IMG/VR virus record: IMGVR_UViG_3300020057_000006
Span: 1 to 42,169 of that record
DNA length: 42,169 bases
Strand: one strand, 5' to 3'
Origin: a virus
In this document: piece by piece, positions 21,560-29,744 of the stretch
Layout: the number at the start of each line of letters is the position of its first letter
Numbering within the stretch: position 1 is the stretch's first letter
Position numbers and translations under genes: made by a program
The notes under the pieces: generated by a model
The model's input: the letters and a program-made list of their open reading frames with translations, nothing else
What the model was told of the DNA's origin: nothing
Databases searched by the model: none

Positions 21560-21701
21560 CTCCGGCCTCCCCGCTACCCGTGCAGTAGCTACAATCGTAG
21601 ATTTCTGCGTGTAGGTAGCTTCCAAGCCTGTAAGTCCAACGCTTCATAAACCTCACGATCTTTCCAGTACCTTCACAGTGGGGACACTTTGTTTTTGTCA
21701 T
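21552..21701 (-). CDS. DnaJ-type zinc-finger small protein (49 aa)
   Basis: ATG 21699-21701 with GAGG upstream. It begins MTKTKCPHCEGTGKIVRFMK. CPHCEGTG and CSYCTGSG are the CxxCxGxG repeats of DnaJ-like zinc domains, here forming a single four-cysteine site. The start overlaps the DNA polymerase 3' end by 29 bp. Probably a protein- or nucleic-acid-binding module. Confidence 0.55.
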   Translation of the reverse strand: MTKTKCPHCEGTGKIVRFMKRWTYRLGSYLHAEIYDCSYCTGSGEAGGD

Positions 21702-23484
21702 CCTTAGCCTCATACCAACTATGTCCCTTAGATACCTCAACGGTCATGGGAACTGTGAGACGTACAGCATTCTCCATAGCACTCTTCATAATGGCCGCTG
21801 TGCTACTAATGGCCGCTTCATTGTCCGGTATCTCAGCAAGCAGTTCATCGTGAATAGGTAACAACGCCAACACGCCATTGCGATACAGGTTTATGTCGGC
21901 AATCTTTAATATCTCAGCATTAGAGCCTTGGATAATCGCGTTCACACACTGTCTCTCAGCTTCCCATCTGACATACTTATTGTCTGCGTAAATGGCCGGA
22001 TAGCGAATGAATCGTCCCATGAGAGTAGACACTCCACCTTTCTTCTTGAGTGTCCATTTAGTCTGGTCGATCCACTTCTTCAGAGTACCCATGCCTTCCC
22101 AATAGTCGTTTAGTAAGTCTGTGGCCAGTTCTTCACTGAGGTGCAGCTGCTTAGCTAGCTTACGTTCCTTCTCTCCGTACAGCACGCCGAAGTTGATGGT
22201 CTTAGCAGCGTTTCTCTGATCTTTAGTCACAGCATCCAGCGACACTTTAAATATCTTCGATGCAGTTTCTTTATGTGGATCGCGTCCGTTCAAAAACGCT
22301 TCCATGTAAACTGGCTCTTGGCTGAAATGAGCCGCCGTCCGTAAGTCCATAGCTGAATAGTCACCATCAAGAAATATGTGTCCGGGTCTTGCTATGAACA
22401 TCTTCCTGAACATTGGTCCATACTCACCACGAGACGGAATGTTCTGCAAGTTTGGCTCTCTACTTGAAAGCCTAGACGTAATGGTTACAGTTTGAGTAAA
22501 CTCGCTATGAACTACAGGCAATGTGGGAAGCTCAAGCATCCCGTCAATGTAGGTAGACGTAAGCTTTTTGAGCTTCTTATACTCATCAAACGTGGCAACC
22601 ACAGGGTTGTCTAAGTAGGGCTCCCTCACGTCAGACTTGGTTGAATCAACGTTAATACCAATCATGTTAAAGAGCGTCACGGCCTGCTCAGGAGAATTAG
22701 GATTAAACGCCACTCCCTCAATCACCCGCTTCTTTAGCTTGTGCTTAAATCCGATATCCAAGGCCTTATTAATAAGGTTTGCTTCAAGTTGATCCTGCTG
22801 TGGCATCATCTCCGCTCTCAGACCCTTAAGGTAGTCAACGTCAATCATCACTCCCTTACGCTCTCTGAGAAACAATATCTTCAACACTGGTAGCTCAAGC
22901 AAGTAGTGCAGCTTCTTCTCCGCAACACTCATCACCCTTGTGTAGTGATAGAATAGACGCATTGTCTCTAGTGCATCCATTGCGCAGTAGTTAGCCACCT
23001 TCTCTACTGGCTGTAGCCCTAAGTGAACTTTATGGTTTTCTGTCATCTCTTCGTATGTAGGCCAGACATGGCTAAAAGTGTCCTTAGCGAGTATCTTTAA
23101 GCCGTGCTGTCTTTTGGAACTATCCATGCAGTAGCTCATTAGCATGGTGTCGGCTAGGATGTTCGCTAAGTTGACTTCCAATCCAGCATTCGTCAGGAAG
23201 TTCAAATCCGCCTTAAGTCCATGTCCTATGAGTTTGCAGCCTGATAACAGCCTTTTAACGGTGGGAGAGAGTTCTGTGAAATACCACACTTCCTGTAAGT
23301 TTGGACAAATAGCGATTCCTACAAACACTTGATCCTTAGACCCGTCCGTCTCGACATCAAACGTGATGAGGTCAGGGAGTTGTAGATTCTCCAGATTCGG
23401 ATTGATCGTTAAGCGTGCCCCTACGGTATGTGGACCGTAGCTGTAAGATTCTAGCGATAATTGCTCCGACTGCGTAGATGGCAT
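21673..23484 (-). CDS. Family A DNA polymerase with 3'-5' exonuclease domain
   Basis: A 603-residue replicative polymerase. Exonuclease motifs: FDVETDG (about 42-48), GHGLKADLNFL and YCAMDALETM. Polymerase motifs: A LDGDYSAMDLR (about 375), B AAKTINFGVLYG (about 428, with Phe at the dNTP-selecting position as in E. coli Pol I rather than the Tyr of T7) and C PIHDELLAEI (about 545). There is no 5' nuclease domain. Start ATG 23482-23484 follows AGGAATGT and overlaps the upstream membrane-protein gene by 112 bp. With the primase-helicase it forms a T7-like minimal replisome. Confidence 0.92.
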   Translation of the reverse strand: MPSTQSEQLSLESYSYGPHTVGARLTINPNLENLQLPDLITFDVETDGSKDQVFVGIAICPNLQEVWYFTELSPTVKRLLSGCKLIGHGLKADLNFLTNAGLEVNLANILADTMLMSYCMDSSKRQHGLKILAKDTFSHVWPTYEEMTENHKVHLGLQPVEKVANYCAMDALETMRLFYHYTRVMSVAEKKLHYLLELPVLKILFLRERKGVMIDVDYLKGLRAEMMPQQDQLEANLINKALDIGFKHKLKKRVIEGVAFNPNSPEQAVTLFNMIGINVDSTKSDVREPYLDNPVVATFDEYKKLKKLTSTYIDGMLELPTLPVVHSEFTQTVTITSRLSSREPNLQNIPSRGEYGPMFRKMFIARPGHIFLDGDYSAMDLRTAAHFSQEPVYMEAFLNGRDPHKETASKIFKVSLDAVTKDQRNAAKTINFGVLYGEKERKLAKQLHLSEELATDLLNDYWEGMGTLKKWIDQTKWTLKKKGGVSTLMGRFIRYPAIYADNKYVRWEAERQCVNAIIQGSNAEILKIADINLYRNGVLALLPIHDELLAEIPDNEAAISSTAAIMKSAMENAVRLTVPMTVEVSKGHSWYEAKDDKNKVSPL

Positions 23485-23590
23485 ACATTCCTGTTAAGAC
23501 TAAGATGATGTTATTTAGTGCGTAGTACACGACTACAGGGCTTACTGCTAATAGGACAATGCTTAAAAGCTGCCGATTAATATTCCGCAC
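23372..23590 (-). CDS. Small two-span membrane protein
   Basis: GTG 23588-23590 is preceded by GGAGG at 6-nt spacing; an ATG at 23629 would overlap the kinase more deeply. The 72-residue product begins MRNINRQLLSIVLLAVSPVV and has two hydrophobic segments (about 8-27 and 31-50) and a polar, acidic tail. The tail is encoded in a second frame under the first 112 bp of the polymerase gene. Function unknown; membrane anchoring of replication is one idea. Confidence 0.5.
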   Translation of the reverse strand: MRNINRQLLSIVLLAVSPVVVYYALNNIILVLTGMYAIYAVGAIIARILQLRSTYRRGTLNDQSESGESTTP

Positions 23591-24140
23591 AACCGGCCTC
23601 CAGAAACGTTGCGAGGTTCTTAAGGTCATCCAGCTTTACGTTCAAGTGAGCGGGCAGTTCATAATCAAACTTGTCGTAATCGTCTAGCTCTGTCTCTGAG
23701 GGATCGTCGATCTTTCCTGTGTAGATATTAAGATCTGCGTCGCGCTCTAGTCTGATCAAGATTCCACCCATGTCTTTAATGTAATTGGCCTCGTTCTTAA
23801 ATCGAACATCCGAGATAACATACTTGCCGTAATTTCTAGCAATGTCCTTGTACACCAGCTTCACCCAATACAAAGGGTCTATAGACCTGTAGTAAAAACC
23901 ACAGCGAATCATAATGTCACGAGGTGTATAATAGCCACCATCCAATTGACGCTTAAACGTAGTGGGAGCTTCTTTAAGAGCACCATCTGTCTGCTCTACA
24001 GTGAGGCCAAAATCCTGTCTTACACGTTTCTTAAGTTCGGCAGCAAAGCTCTTCTGCTCCCACTGGTGCTCTTTTAAGTAGCCCGCTAATGTGTCTTTGC
24101 CACAGCCGCGTTTTCCAGACACTCCAATAATAGTTTTCAT
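23577..24140 (-). CDS. Deoxynucleoside monophosphate kinase
   Basis: A 187-residue P-loop kinase. Walker A GVSGKRGCGKDT (residues 6-17), a DQFGLTVEQTDGALKEAPTT-like substrate segment, and a YVISDVRFKNEA motif with the conserved Asp-Val-Arg match phage dNMP kinases (T4 gene 1-like and adenylate kinase-like). It feeds dNTP synthesis for phage replication. ATG 24138-24140 overlaps the preceding stop as TGATG. Confidence 0.82.
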   Translation of the reverse strand: MKTIIGVSGKRGCGKDTLAGYLKEHQWEQKSFAAELKKRVRQDFGLTVEQTDGALKEAPTTFKRQLDGGYYTPRDIMIRCGFYYRSIDPLYWVKLVYKDIARNYGKYVISDVRFKNEANYIKDMGGILIRLERDADLNIYTGKIDDPSETELDDYDKFDYELPAHLNVKLDDLKNLATFLEAGCAEY

Positions 24141-24250
24141 CACTCTCTCCCCACTTTCGCGATATCGTCTAAGTCACTAGCCATTTTTCTGAGGTACTCT
24201 AAAACAGCTCGTTCAAATGGTGTCAGTTTATTGAAGTCGTCTACAGTCAT
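24140..24250 (-). CDS. Micro-protein (36 aa)
   Basis: ATG 24248-24250, TGA 24140-24142, coupled on both sides by overlaps. It begins MTVDDFNKLTPFERAVLEYL and is a single amphipathic helix ending in VGRE. Function unknown. Confidence 0.45.
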   Translation of the reverse strand: MTVDDFNKLTPFERAVLEYLRKMASDLDDIAKVGRE

Positions 24251-24363
24251 AAGCTCACCCCTAAGATCCAGAAAGCGGCCTGAAACACTATGTTGGCTAC
24301 TATGAAATACACGACAACCACCACCGCTAAGGCGACTACGAAGGCGTAATCAAAAAGCCTCAC
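24247..24363 (-). CDS. Single-span membrane micro-protein (38 aa)
   Basis: GTG 24361-24363 overlaps the preceding TGA as GTGA and has AAAGG upstream; TGA 24247-24249 overlaps the next ATG. It begins MRLFDYAFVVALAVVVVVYF. A strongly hydrophobic segment spans about residues 5-36. The start-stop overlaps on both sides support expression. Function unknown. Confidence 0.5.
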   Translation of the reverse strand: MRLFDYAFVVALAVVVVVYFIVANIVFQAAFWILGVSL

Positions 24364-24593
24364 TTTGCCTTTCTTAGGACGTAAAGCGAATTTCGAGTAC
24401 GTATAATTTTTATAACTCCTAGATTAATCACCCAAGCAACAGTGGACAAATTACCAACACCAAAGGAGCGTAAACGAAACAGGAAAGCCTCTCCTGCCTT
24501 AGGGCTCTCGGAGTACCTGATTCGCACCGGAGAGGCAAACACTTGGGGATTCTTTGACCACACCGAATACATTAATGACTCTTGTTGCTTCAT
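24360..24593 (-). CDS. Small hypothetical protein (77 aa)
   Basis: ATG 24591-24593 follows a strong GGAGGTATT. It begins MKQQESLMYSVWSKNPQVFA, is basic with a hydrophobic centre and ends RKAK at a GTGA overlap with the next membrane micro-protein. The amino-acid mix is not fully convincing, so coding is supported mainly by the ribosome binding site and coupling. Confidence 0.45.
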   Translation of the reverse strand: MKQQESLMYSVWSKNPQVFASPVRIRYSESPKAGEAFLFRLRSFGVGNLSTVAWVINLGVIKIIRTRNSLYVLRKAK

Positions 24594-24922
24594 AATACCT
24601 CCCCATTTTCAGCTCGTTTTTCTAGTTCATAAGGCATGACTTCTAAGTTAAAAAACACCTGCCACGCTAGGTGAGAAGCACAACAAATGTCCATCCAGCC
24701 CAATAAGGGAGCCTTATTACTAAGTCCGACTAAGAAGTCATTGAACTCAGTATCGAAAACGAAGTCTCTATAGATGGTGTCTGCGGTAGTCCAGCGACGC
24801 TCAAGCTTCCACAGTCTTTTCATTTCCCTGTAGATAGCCCAAGTCCTGTTTCCAGGAATAAGGAGGGCTTTAGAGGGGTGTTCGACTGTCTCCAATCTTG
24901 CTTCTGTTGTCGTAAAGGGCAT
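24590..24922 (-). CDS. Hypothetical early protein (110 aa)
   Basis: RBS AAAGGAGACAGC precedes ATG 24920-24922. The sequence begins MPFTTTEARLETVEHPSKAL; the middle is rich in Trp, Arg and Asp (WKLERRWTTADTIYRDFVFD), then LLGWMDICCASHLAWQVFF. No motif recognised. It overlaps the zinc-ribbon gene upstream by 53 bp. Confidence 0.55.
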   Translation of the reverse strand: MPFTTTEARLETVEHPSKALLIPGNRTWAIYREMKRLWKLERRWTTADTIYRDFVFDTEFNDFLVGLSNKAPLLGWMDICCASHLAWQVFFNLEVMPYELEKRAENGEVL

Positions 24923-25058
24923 CTGCTGTCTCCTTTAAATCTCGTTCCAGTCCTACATACTCACAGGCTGGACAAATGTAGGTACGCTCATTCAATGGCA
25001 GCATCCAAGCTAGTTTGCACTGAGGGCACTGAACATTCAGAATAGAGGGCTCAATCAT
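24870..25058 (-). CDS. Zinc-ribbon small protein (62 aa)
   Basis: ATG 25056-25058 follows GAGGGACAAG and overlaps the previous TGA (25051-25053). It begins MIEPSILNVQCPQCKLAWML. CPQC and CPAC pairs form a zinc ribbon, followed by an acidic helix. An upstream in-frame ATG at 25080-25082 lacks a Shine-Dalgarno. Confidence 0.55.
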   Translation of the reverse strand: MIEPSILNVQCPQCKLAWMLPLNERTYICPACEYVGLERDLKETADALYDNRSKIGDSRTPL

Positions 25059-25218
25059 CTTGTCCCTCAAATCCGTGTACATTGTTTTCGCGTTCAAATG
25101 AGGTCTGCTCTAAGCCTGACATACGATCCTCAAGCTGCTGCATATTCTCACGGAATGTCTCTATAGTTTCCTGCAAATCTTTAATTTTGGCCTCTAAAGC
25201 TGTAATGTTTTTGGTCAT
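25051..25218 (-). CDS. Coiled-coil micro-protein (55 aa)
   Basis: ATG 25216-25218 overlaps the previous TGA as ATGA; TGA 25051-25053. It begins MTKNITALEAKIKDLQETIE and continues with heptads to about residue 40, predicting a parallel coiled coil. Role unknown. Confidence 0.5.
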   Translation of the reverse strand: MTKNITALEAKIKDLQETIETFRENMQQLEDRMSGLEQTSFERENNVHGFEGQDD

Positions 25219-25727
25219 TTAATTTCCCCTATCTGGCACACGATAAATTTAATCAGACAGCGGTTAAGCATCTTTAATCGCCATTTGAGACGCTTTCCGA
25301 AACTGCCCCATCTAAGCTGAGCAAAATAGGCAGCTTGCTCAATACTTGCAACAACAAGGTCATCTTCCAAGTTGGCAATGCTGATACTTGTGTTTCTAGC
25401 GTAAGTAGCGGAGACACGAATAACTGGCTTCCAGAGAAAGCAACGGGCATACGCAATTTCATGAGATACGCCTTCGGATTTTCTGTCTGCTGTAACGTCA
25501 ATGAGAACATGAGCATTACGAATCATCTCCTTATCACGACTCCACAAAACAGGCAAAATCTCATTGGAAGAAAGTAGTTTACTTTGCGTGAATTTAACAC
25601 CCTCTTCGATAACAGGATCTAATGGCTCAATACCGTATTTCTTGCACACCTCTAAAACGTGAAGAGACTCACGAATAAGCTCCTCTCCTGGACGGCCTGT
25701 CATTGCATGAGCTATGTAGGCACGCAT
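25215..25727 (-). CDS. Nucleoside 2-deoxyribosyltransferase-like protein
   Basis: A 170-residue protein from ATG 25725-25727, which follows GGGGGG. MRAYIAHAMTG (N-terminal strand and glycine loop), PLDPVIEEG, SRDKEMIRNAHVLIDVTADR and SEGVSHEIAYARCFLWKPVI match nucleoside 2-deoxyribosyltransferase-like folds: the D in the AHVLID strand and the E in the SHEIAYA helix are the usual active-site region. Such enzymes cleave or swap nucleobases. The C-terminal 45 residues are basic with a hydrophobic end. It may serve base salvage or modified-base metabolism. Confidence 0.6.
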   Translation of the reverse strand: MRAYIAHAMTGRPGEELIRESLHVLEVCKKYGIEPLDPVIEEGVKFTQSKLLSSNEILPVLWSRDKEMIRNAHVLIDVTADRKSEGVSHEIAYARCFLWKPVIRVSATYARNTSISIANLEDDLVVASIEQAAYFAQLRWGSFGKRLKWRLKMLNRCLIKFIVCQIGEIK

Positions 25728-25729
25728 TG

Positions 25730-25843
25730 CTACCCCCCTGTACAATCCTGATATTCGTACTCGACGTGCCCACACCTACAGCGGTAAACCATCTCGCCAT
25801 GCCTACATTCAACAAACTCTAAATTGTGCTCGTGCTCACTCAT
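25730..25843 (-). CDS. Cysteine-rich micro-protein (37 aa)
   Basis: ATG 25841-25843 after GGGGGA, TAG 25730-25732. It begins MSEHEHNLEFVECRHGEMVY. CRH, CRCGH and a final DC make a possible compact zinc site. It sits between the metallopeptidase-like gene and the deoxyribosyltransferase-like gene. Confidence 0.45.
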   Translation of the reverse strand: MSEHEHNLEFVECRHGEMVYRCRCGHVEYEYQDCTGG

Positions 25844-25855
25844 TCGATCCCCCAT

Positions 25856-26137
25856 TCAACCAGTCTTTTTGTACCTCCGAAAGCATGGTTCTGCTACATT
25901 TCCAACTAACCGAGCTATGCGTTCCTCATCTTTTGTTGGAAGCACTTCGTTTTGCCAGTGTATATAGGCATGTGCCAACTCATGAAAGAACGTGTTAATC
26001 ATCTCTCCCTGCGACTGTCTCGACTCTAGGAAAATCTTTGTAACACCATCGACTGTCTCAGTAGCACCATACAAGCCTTTTTCAGCTTTTTTGCCTTGTC
26101 TAAACTCGACTATAATCACCTTGGTTTTTGCTTTCAT
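25856..26137 (-). CDS. Small HExxH metallopeptidase-like protein
   Basis: A 93-residue protein. FFHELAHAYIHW near residue 52 is a zincin HExxH motif as in ImmA/IrrE and SprT-type proteins. Acidic residues downstream (DEERIARLVGN) could give the third ligand. The length is minimal for a zincin. ImmA-type peptidases cleave phage repressors, so a role in induction or host-factor cleavage is possible. It overlaps the primase-helicase stop by ATGA. Confidence 0.65.
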   Translation of the reverse strand: MKAKTKVIIVEFRQGKKAEKGLYGATETVDGVTKIFLESRQSQGEMINTFFHELAHAYIHWQNEVLPTKDEERIARLVGNVAEPCFRRYKKTG

Positions 26138-27765
26138 TCTGAAAACCTCACGTGTTTTTGGTCAAACTTAAGCTGAAATTCGGCCACTTTGCCAAAGCGA
26201 TTTTTGGCTAGGATGAAGTTGACCGGAAATTCCATACTCTCAGTGAAGCGTTCCTTCTCTACTGGGTACATAAGCAGTGCCAAACTCACTTCACGCTCGA
26301 TTTGACCGCATTCCGCAAAGTCAAACATAGTAGGGGGCACAAGCTCTCCATCATTGCTCTTGTAGGGCCTATGGAACTGGCTGGTAACGACACCAGCGCA
26401 CTCATACCGTTTTGCTATATCTTTAAGGCCCATCACTAGATCTGAGATGTCGGTACGCTTACCACCTGTGCTACCTGTAGTGTGCTGCAAGTAATCCAGC
26501 ATAAATACATTAGGCTTTGTCTGCGCAACAGCTCTTTCAATGTCTGCTAACGTAGGAGACGTGATAGGCTCAATATGCAGCTTCTCTAAAACAGGTCCCT
26601 CTAAGTATTCAGCGGCTTTAGCATGTTCCTCTTCTGAGAGGTCGCCATCCATCACGCGCTGAAACGGAATATCTAGCCCACTGGAGATAAACACCCTCAT
26701 TAGCTCATTCACAGCCATCTCTGTAGGAAAGTAAAGTACACTGTTTCCCGCTTCAGCTAGCTTACGCGCTAAGCCTAAAGTGAAGGCTGTTTTACCCACT
26801 CCGGGCCATGCTCCAATTACCGATAGGTTTCCGATGAGTAGTCCCCTGGAATGCCTGTCCAGTGAAGGAAAACCTGTTGCGATTGTCTTTGCGCCTTTTC
26901 TGAGCTCTTCTTTAAATCCAGCGTATGCGGATTTTGGAGTCGTAATAGACGCACTAACTGCGTGTGCTCCTTGGACGTTATCGCTCCGTTGCAATATGCT
27001 ACGTCCAGAGGTCGCATATCGACGGTAGACATCCTCAACTCGCTCAATGATCCCACTCGCTTCTGCGGGAGGCATGTTTCTGCTATTCCAGTCAAGTAGC
27101 AGCGACTTTGTGACATCAACTGGTAAACCTTTAGAGCTGAAGTAAGCAGCAAGTCTGATACAAGATTTATGTTTTTCGCCATCTGACACTCCTTTCAATA
27201 ATTCGGATACCCAAGGCTCCTGCGTTGATACGTCTGTAAATCCACTTTTCTGTACACTGCTAGGGACGCTAAGCAGTCCAAGCACGTTCTGGGGGAATGT
27301 CGTGAGCGGGTCTTGAAGCTTCTCAAGGCCGCCCATCCACGCGTACACCTTTCCGTTTTCATGGGTGCTATAAGGAGCAACAACATATCCGCCATCTCCT
27401 CTAATATCTACCTTCTCACAGCCAGGGATATTGGAACAATTCTTCACGTGACTCCCAGGGTGCCTGTAATACATATGTCTCCCCTTGCCGCTCTTCACAG
27501 ATACAGTGGCTGGAAGGCAAAGTTTGAGCACTGACTCCTCTCCTAAGGGCCCGTCTATGTCCACTACGGCTATACCAGAAACAGCACCTGTCACAATTCC
27601 TACGTTTGCTGTCGGCCATTTTGTAAACCATTCTTCTACCTCCTGTTTAGTCGGGAGACGTTTAGAATACTCGGACCACTCAATAAGAGGCTTTTTACCC
27701 TTCTCTTCGAGAGGGATAATTGACCAATTTTTAGCCAGATACTGAAGTGCAAAGTTGAGGAGCAT
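26134..27765 (-). CDS. Primase-polymerase / DnaB-type helicase fusion
   Basis: A 543-residue bifunctional replication protein. Residues about 1-190 match bifunctional DNA primase/polymerase (prim-pol) domains: WSIIPLEEKGKKPLIEW, VVDIDGPLG (catalytic acidic pair), SGKGRHMYYRHPG and DIRGDGGYVVAPYS. Residues about 290-540 are a RecA-type helicase with Walker A GAWPGVGKTAF (about 320), Walker B VFMLDYLQH (about 423) and TSQFHRP. I chose ATG 27763-27765 after AAAGGTG; a GTG two codons earlier is possible. It unwinds DNA and makes primers for the adjacent polymerase. Confidence 0.88.
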   Translation of the reverse strand: MLLNFALQYLAKNWSIIPLEEKGKKPLIEWSEYSKRLPTKQEVEEWFTKWPTANVGIVTGAVSGIAVVDIDGPLGEESVLKLCLPATVSVKSGKGRHMYYRHPGSHVKNCSNIPGCEKVDIRGDGGYVVAPYSTHENGKVYAWMGGLEKLQDPLTTFPQNVLGLLSVPSSVQKSGFTDVSTQEPWVSELLKGVSDGEKHKSCIRLAAYFSSKGLPVDVTKSLLLDWNSRNMPPAEASGIIERVEDVYRRYATSGRSILQRSDNVQGAHAVSASITTPKSAYAGFKEELRKGAKTIATGFPSLDRHSRGLLIGNLSVIGAWPGVGKTAFTLGLARKLAEAGNSVLYFPTEMAVNELMRVFISSGLDIPFQRVMDGDLSEEEHAKAAEYLEGPVLEKLHIEPITSPTLADIERAVAQTKPNVFMLDYLQHTTGSTGGKRTDISDLVMGLKDIAKRYECAGVVTSQFHRPYKSNDGELVPPTMFDFAECGQIEREVSLALLMYPVEKERFTESMEFPVNFILAKNRFGKVAEFQLKFDQKHVRFSE

Positions 27766-28411
27766 ATTCACCTTTCCGATAAATGTAATCCCAGAGTTTA
27801 CGTGTCATCACTAATGGGTCAATCCATTTATGCAATTCATGCACCTCTAAGATTTGTATCTGCTGCTTTTTCTTAGGACTCTTCTCTAAACGAAGCAAAA
27901 CACCATCATCCACCCATTCACCAGTTTTCTCCCACCAACCAAGTGCGTAGCCTGCCAGCTGCATCTTGTATTTGTCTGAAAGCCCGCTACTTGTCTTATA
28001 GTCCAACACCCACTTCTGTGGACCATTGTTAAATGTCACAATCCTGTCAACCCGACATGAGAAATTTAGCCACTTGCTATCCAGCTTGACTTCCATAGCC
28101 TTGCCGTTTTCACTGAAAGAGCAATCAACTGCCTTCATGCCAGTCTCAGTGATCCACTGCCACGCTAGGGCCACCATAGAGGCCTCTCTAGGGTCTATCA
28201 CTGCTGTCTGAGGCTGTCCAAGCTCCAACTGCTCCAAGGCCGTGTGAAGGCGCGTTCCGAGCTCCTGAGCGGCCTTGTTATACTCTTCACACGCCTGCGT
28301 TCCGAATGAGCCGTAGTAGCCCACTAGCCCATTCGGATCTTCAGCGGCTCCGTAGATTTCACACAAAATCGACAAACTTGGAAACTCACGATCCACTTTT
28401 ATCTTTTTCAT
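27731..28411 (-). CDS. PD-(D/E)XK exonuclease (Cas4/RecB-like)
   Basis: A 226-residue protein. GTRLHTALEQ (GxxxH motif), FSCRVDRIV (Asp), KWVLDYKTSSG (DYK catalytic core) and YKMQLAGYALGWW (QxxxY) are the RecB/Cas4 nuclease pattern. There is no clear four-cysteine cluster. In phages such proteins process DNA ends for recombination. It overlaps the primase-helicase start by about 35 bp and lies with the binding-protein genes. Confidence 0.8.
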   Translation of the reverse strand: MKKIKVDREFPSLSILCEIYGAAEDPNGLVGYYGSFGTQACEEYNKAAQELGTRLHTALEQLELGQPQTAVIDPREASMVALAWQWITETGMKAVDCSFSENGKAMEVKLDSKWLNFSCRVDRIVTFNNGPQKWVLDYKTSSGLSDKYKMQLAGYALGWWEKTGEWVDDGVLLRLEKSPKKKQQIQILEVHELHKWIDPLVMTRKLWDYIYRKGEYAPQLCTSVSG

Positions 28412-28885
28412 TTAACGTGTAACCACCCAAACAGTTAATCCTTCTGCAATCTTCTTAGCCCGTTCAATAGTGGCTGACGTGCTTAGTGCTAATGCGTCAT
28501 TACACTCAGACAGAGCCTTGCTATTCAGCGTCGCACCAATAGCCCATTGGCGCATAATGTCTAAATCTTTCTGTGTCCGATTTCCGAACACTGAAACACC
28601 CTCCACAGGGGCAGCTTCTGGAATGCCAAACTGGAGCTTAGGCATGTTTGCGCTAGGAGCCTGGTCAATAGGGCCTTTGGTTTCTTCGGCTTTAGTCTTT
28701 GGGACAGACGGTTTCACTTCAGACACCATTTTGTACCCCTTTTCTTCTTCGTAAGTAGCTTCCACTTCACTCATTAAGTGCTGGTAATACTGTGCAGGTT
28801 CAATACCCTTACGCAGCACCACAACATCTTCACCAATGGTGAGCTTACGTCCATCAATATGCTCAAGCGTTCCAGTGATAGTCAT
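28412..28885 (-). CDS. Hypothetical early protein (157 aa)
   Basis: Starts MTITGTLEHIDGRKLTIGED, an OB- or SH3-like small barrel pattern, followed by a low-complexity Pro/Lys/Glu linker (about 60-85) and a helical C-terminal domain (SALSECNDALALS-like helices). It directly precedes the nuclease and follows a probable ssDNA-binding protein, so a recombination or replication accessory role is plausible. Not recognised. Confidence 0.55.
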   Translation of the reverse strand: MTITGTLEHIDGRKLTIGEDVVVLRKGIEPAQYYQHLMSEVEATYEEEKGYKMVSEVKPSVPKTKAEETKGPIDQAPSANMPKLQFGIPEAAPVEGVSVFGNRTQKDLDIMRQWAIGATLNSKALSECNDALALSTSATIERAKKIAEGLTVWVVTR

Positions 28886-29346
28886 TAGTCTGGTAGACCC
28901 TCGTCACTCACTCCAGCGGCTACTAAAACAGCCTTCTTCTGGACTCGGAAGTTGTGAGCGTTCACAGAACGGCCATTCACCACTTCTTTCTTCTTGCCGT
29001 CATAGACGATCATCACTTCGTTCTTACCACCATCTTCAATCGCATTAAGCGCGCGTTCGAGACGAGTGGGAGCCCCGTAGATCGTCACTTCAGCACCGGC
29101 TTTAACATCATCGACAGGAGCATAGCCCTGAATGCCTTTTAAGATCATTGTGGCATCGGTGCTAATCAGCTTGAAGCTGGCAATCATGCGTTCTTTACCC
29201 TCACTGTCTTTGAAGGGCTTTTTAGTCATCAACACACCGTGAAGGTGGGTTCCAGCCTTCTCGCTGATCTTCACGATAGGAGTTTTCTTACCGCTGCTAG
29301 TACCACGAACTGTCTCACCACCAAAACCTTCTAATTTGTCGCTCAT
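28885..29346 (-). CDS. Putative ssDNA-binding protein
   Basis: A 153-residue protein. Beta-strand alternation (THLHGVLMTKKPF, RMIASFKLIS, AEVTIYGAPTRL, EVMIVYDGKKKEVV) suggests an OB-like fold, and it ends with an acidic tip (SDEGLPD), as seen in phage ssDNA-binding proteins. The neighbours are nuclease, helicase-primase and polymerase. I do not see a decisive family signature. Confidence 0.5.
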   Translation of the reverse strand: MSDKLEGFGGETVRGTSSGKKTPIVKISEKAGTHLHGVLMTKKPFKDSEGKERMIASFKLISTDATMILKGIQGYAPVDDVKAGAEVTIYGAPTRLERALNAIEDGGKNEVMIVYDGKKKEVVNGRSVNAHNFRVQKKAVLVAAGVSDEGLPD

Positions 29347-29744
29347 GATAAGTTCTCCAGTTTATTGTTAATCTCTACCTGAAAATCAGTTAGAGCCTTG
29401 ATCTTCTCCGCTTCTTTCCAGTCTTTTGGCATTTTCAACTTTCTAGCCCATATAACCAATTCCGGAAAGAGACTTGTTGGCACGTGAAGCAGAATAGTGT
29501 TTGTTCTCTTCTGAATCTCAGCCTCAACAACGCCCAATACATCAACACTCCGGTCACCAGCCTGCACGCGTTCAATCTTCACAGGGCCATCCTTGCCTAG
29601 CGGCTCAGTAATCATAATCGTATGCCCAGTTTTAGGCTCATTCGTGCCGCAGTTGGGACAAAGCCACTTACCGTCTGCGATTATCTTCTGCATCCCACAC
29701 GTGTTACAATGTGGAGACTGTTTGTCTTGTGTCGCAATATTCAT
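29343..29744 (-). CDS. Zinc-ribbon early protein (133 aa)
   Basis: Starts MNIATQDKQSPHCNTCGMQK. CNTCG and CPNCG form an N-terminal zinc ribbon; the rest holds strand-rich sequence (VLGVVEAEIQKRTNTILLHV) and a helical end. Both ends are coupled to neighbours by ATGA overlaps. A DNA-associated role is likely from context only. Confidence 0.55.
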   Translation of the reverse strand: MNIATQDKQSPHCNTCGMQKIIADGKWLCPNCGTNEPKTGHTIMITEPLGKDGPVKIERVQAGDRSVDVLGVVEAEIQKRTNTILLHVPTSLFPELVIWARKLKMPKDWKEAEKIKALTDFQVEINNKLENLS

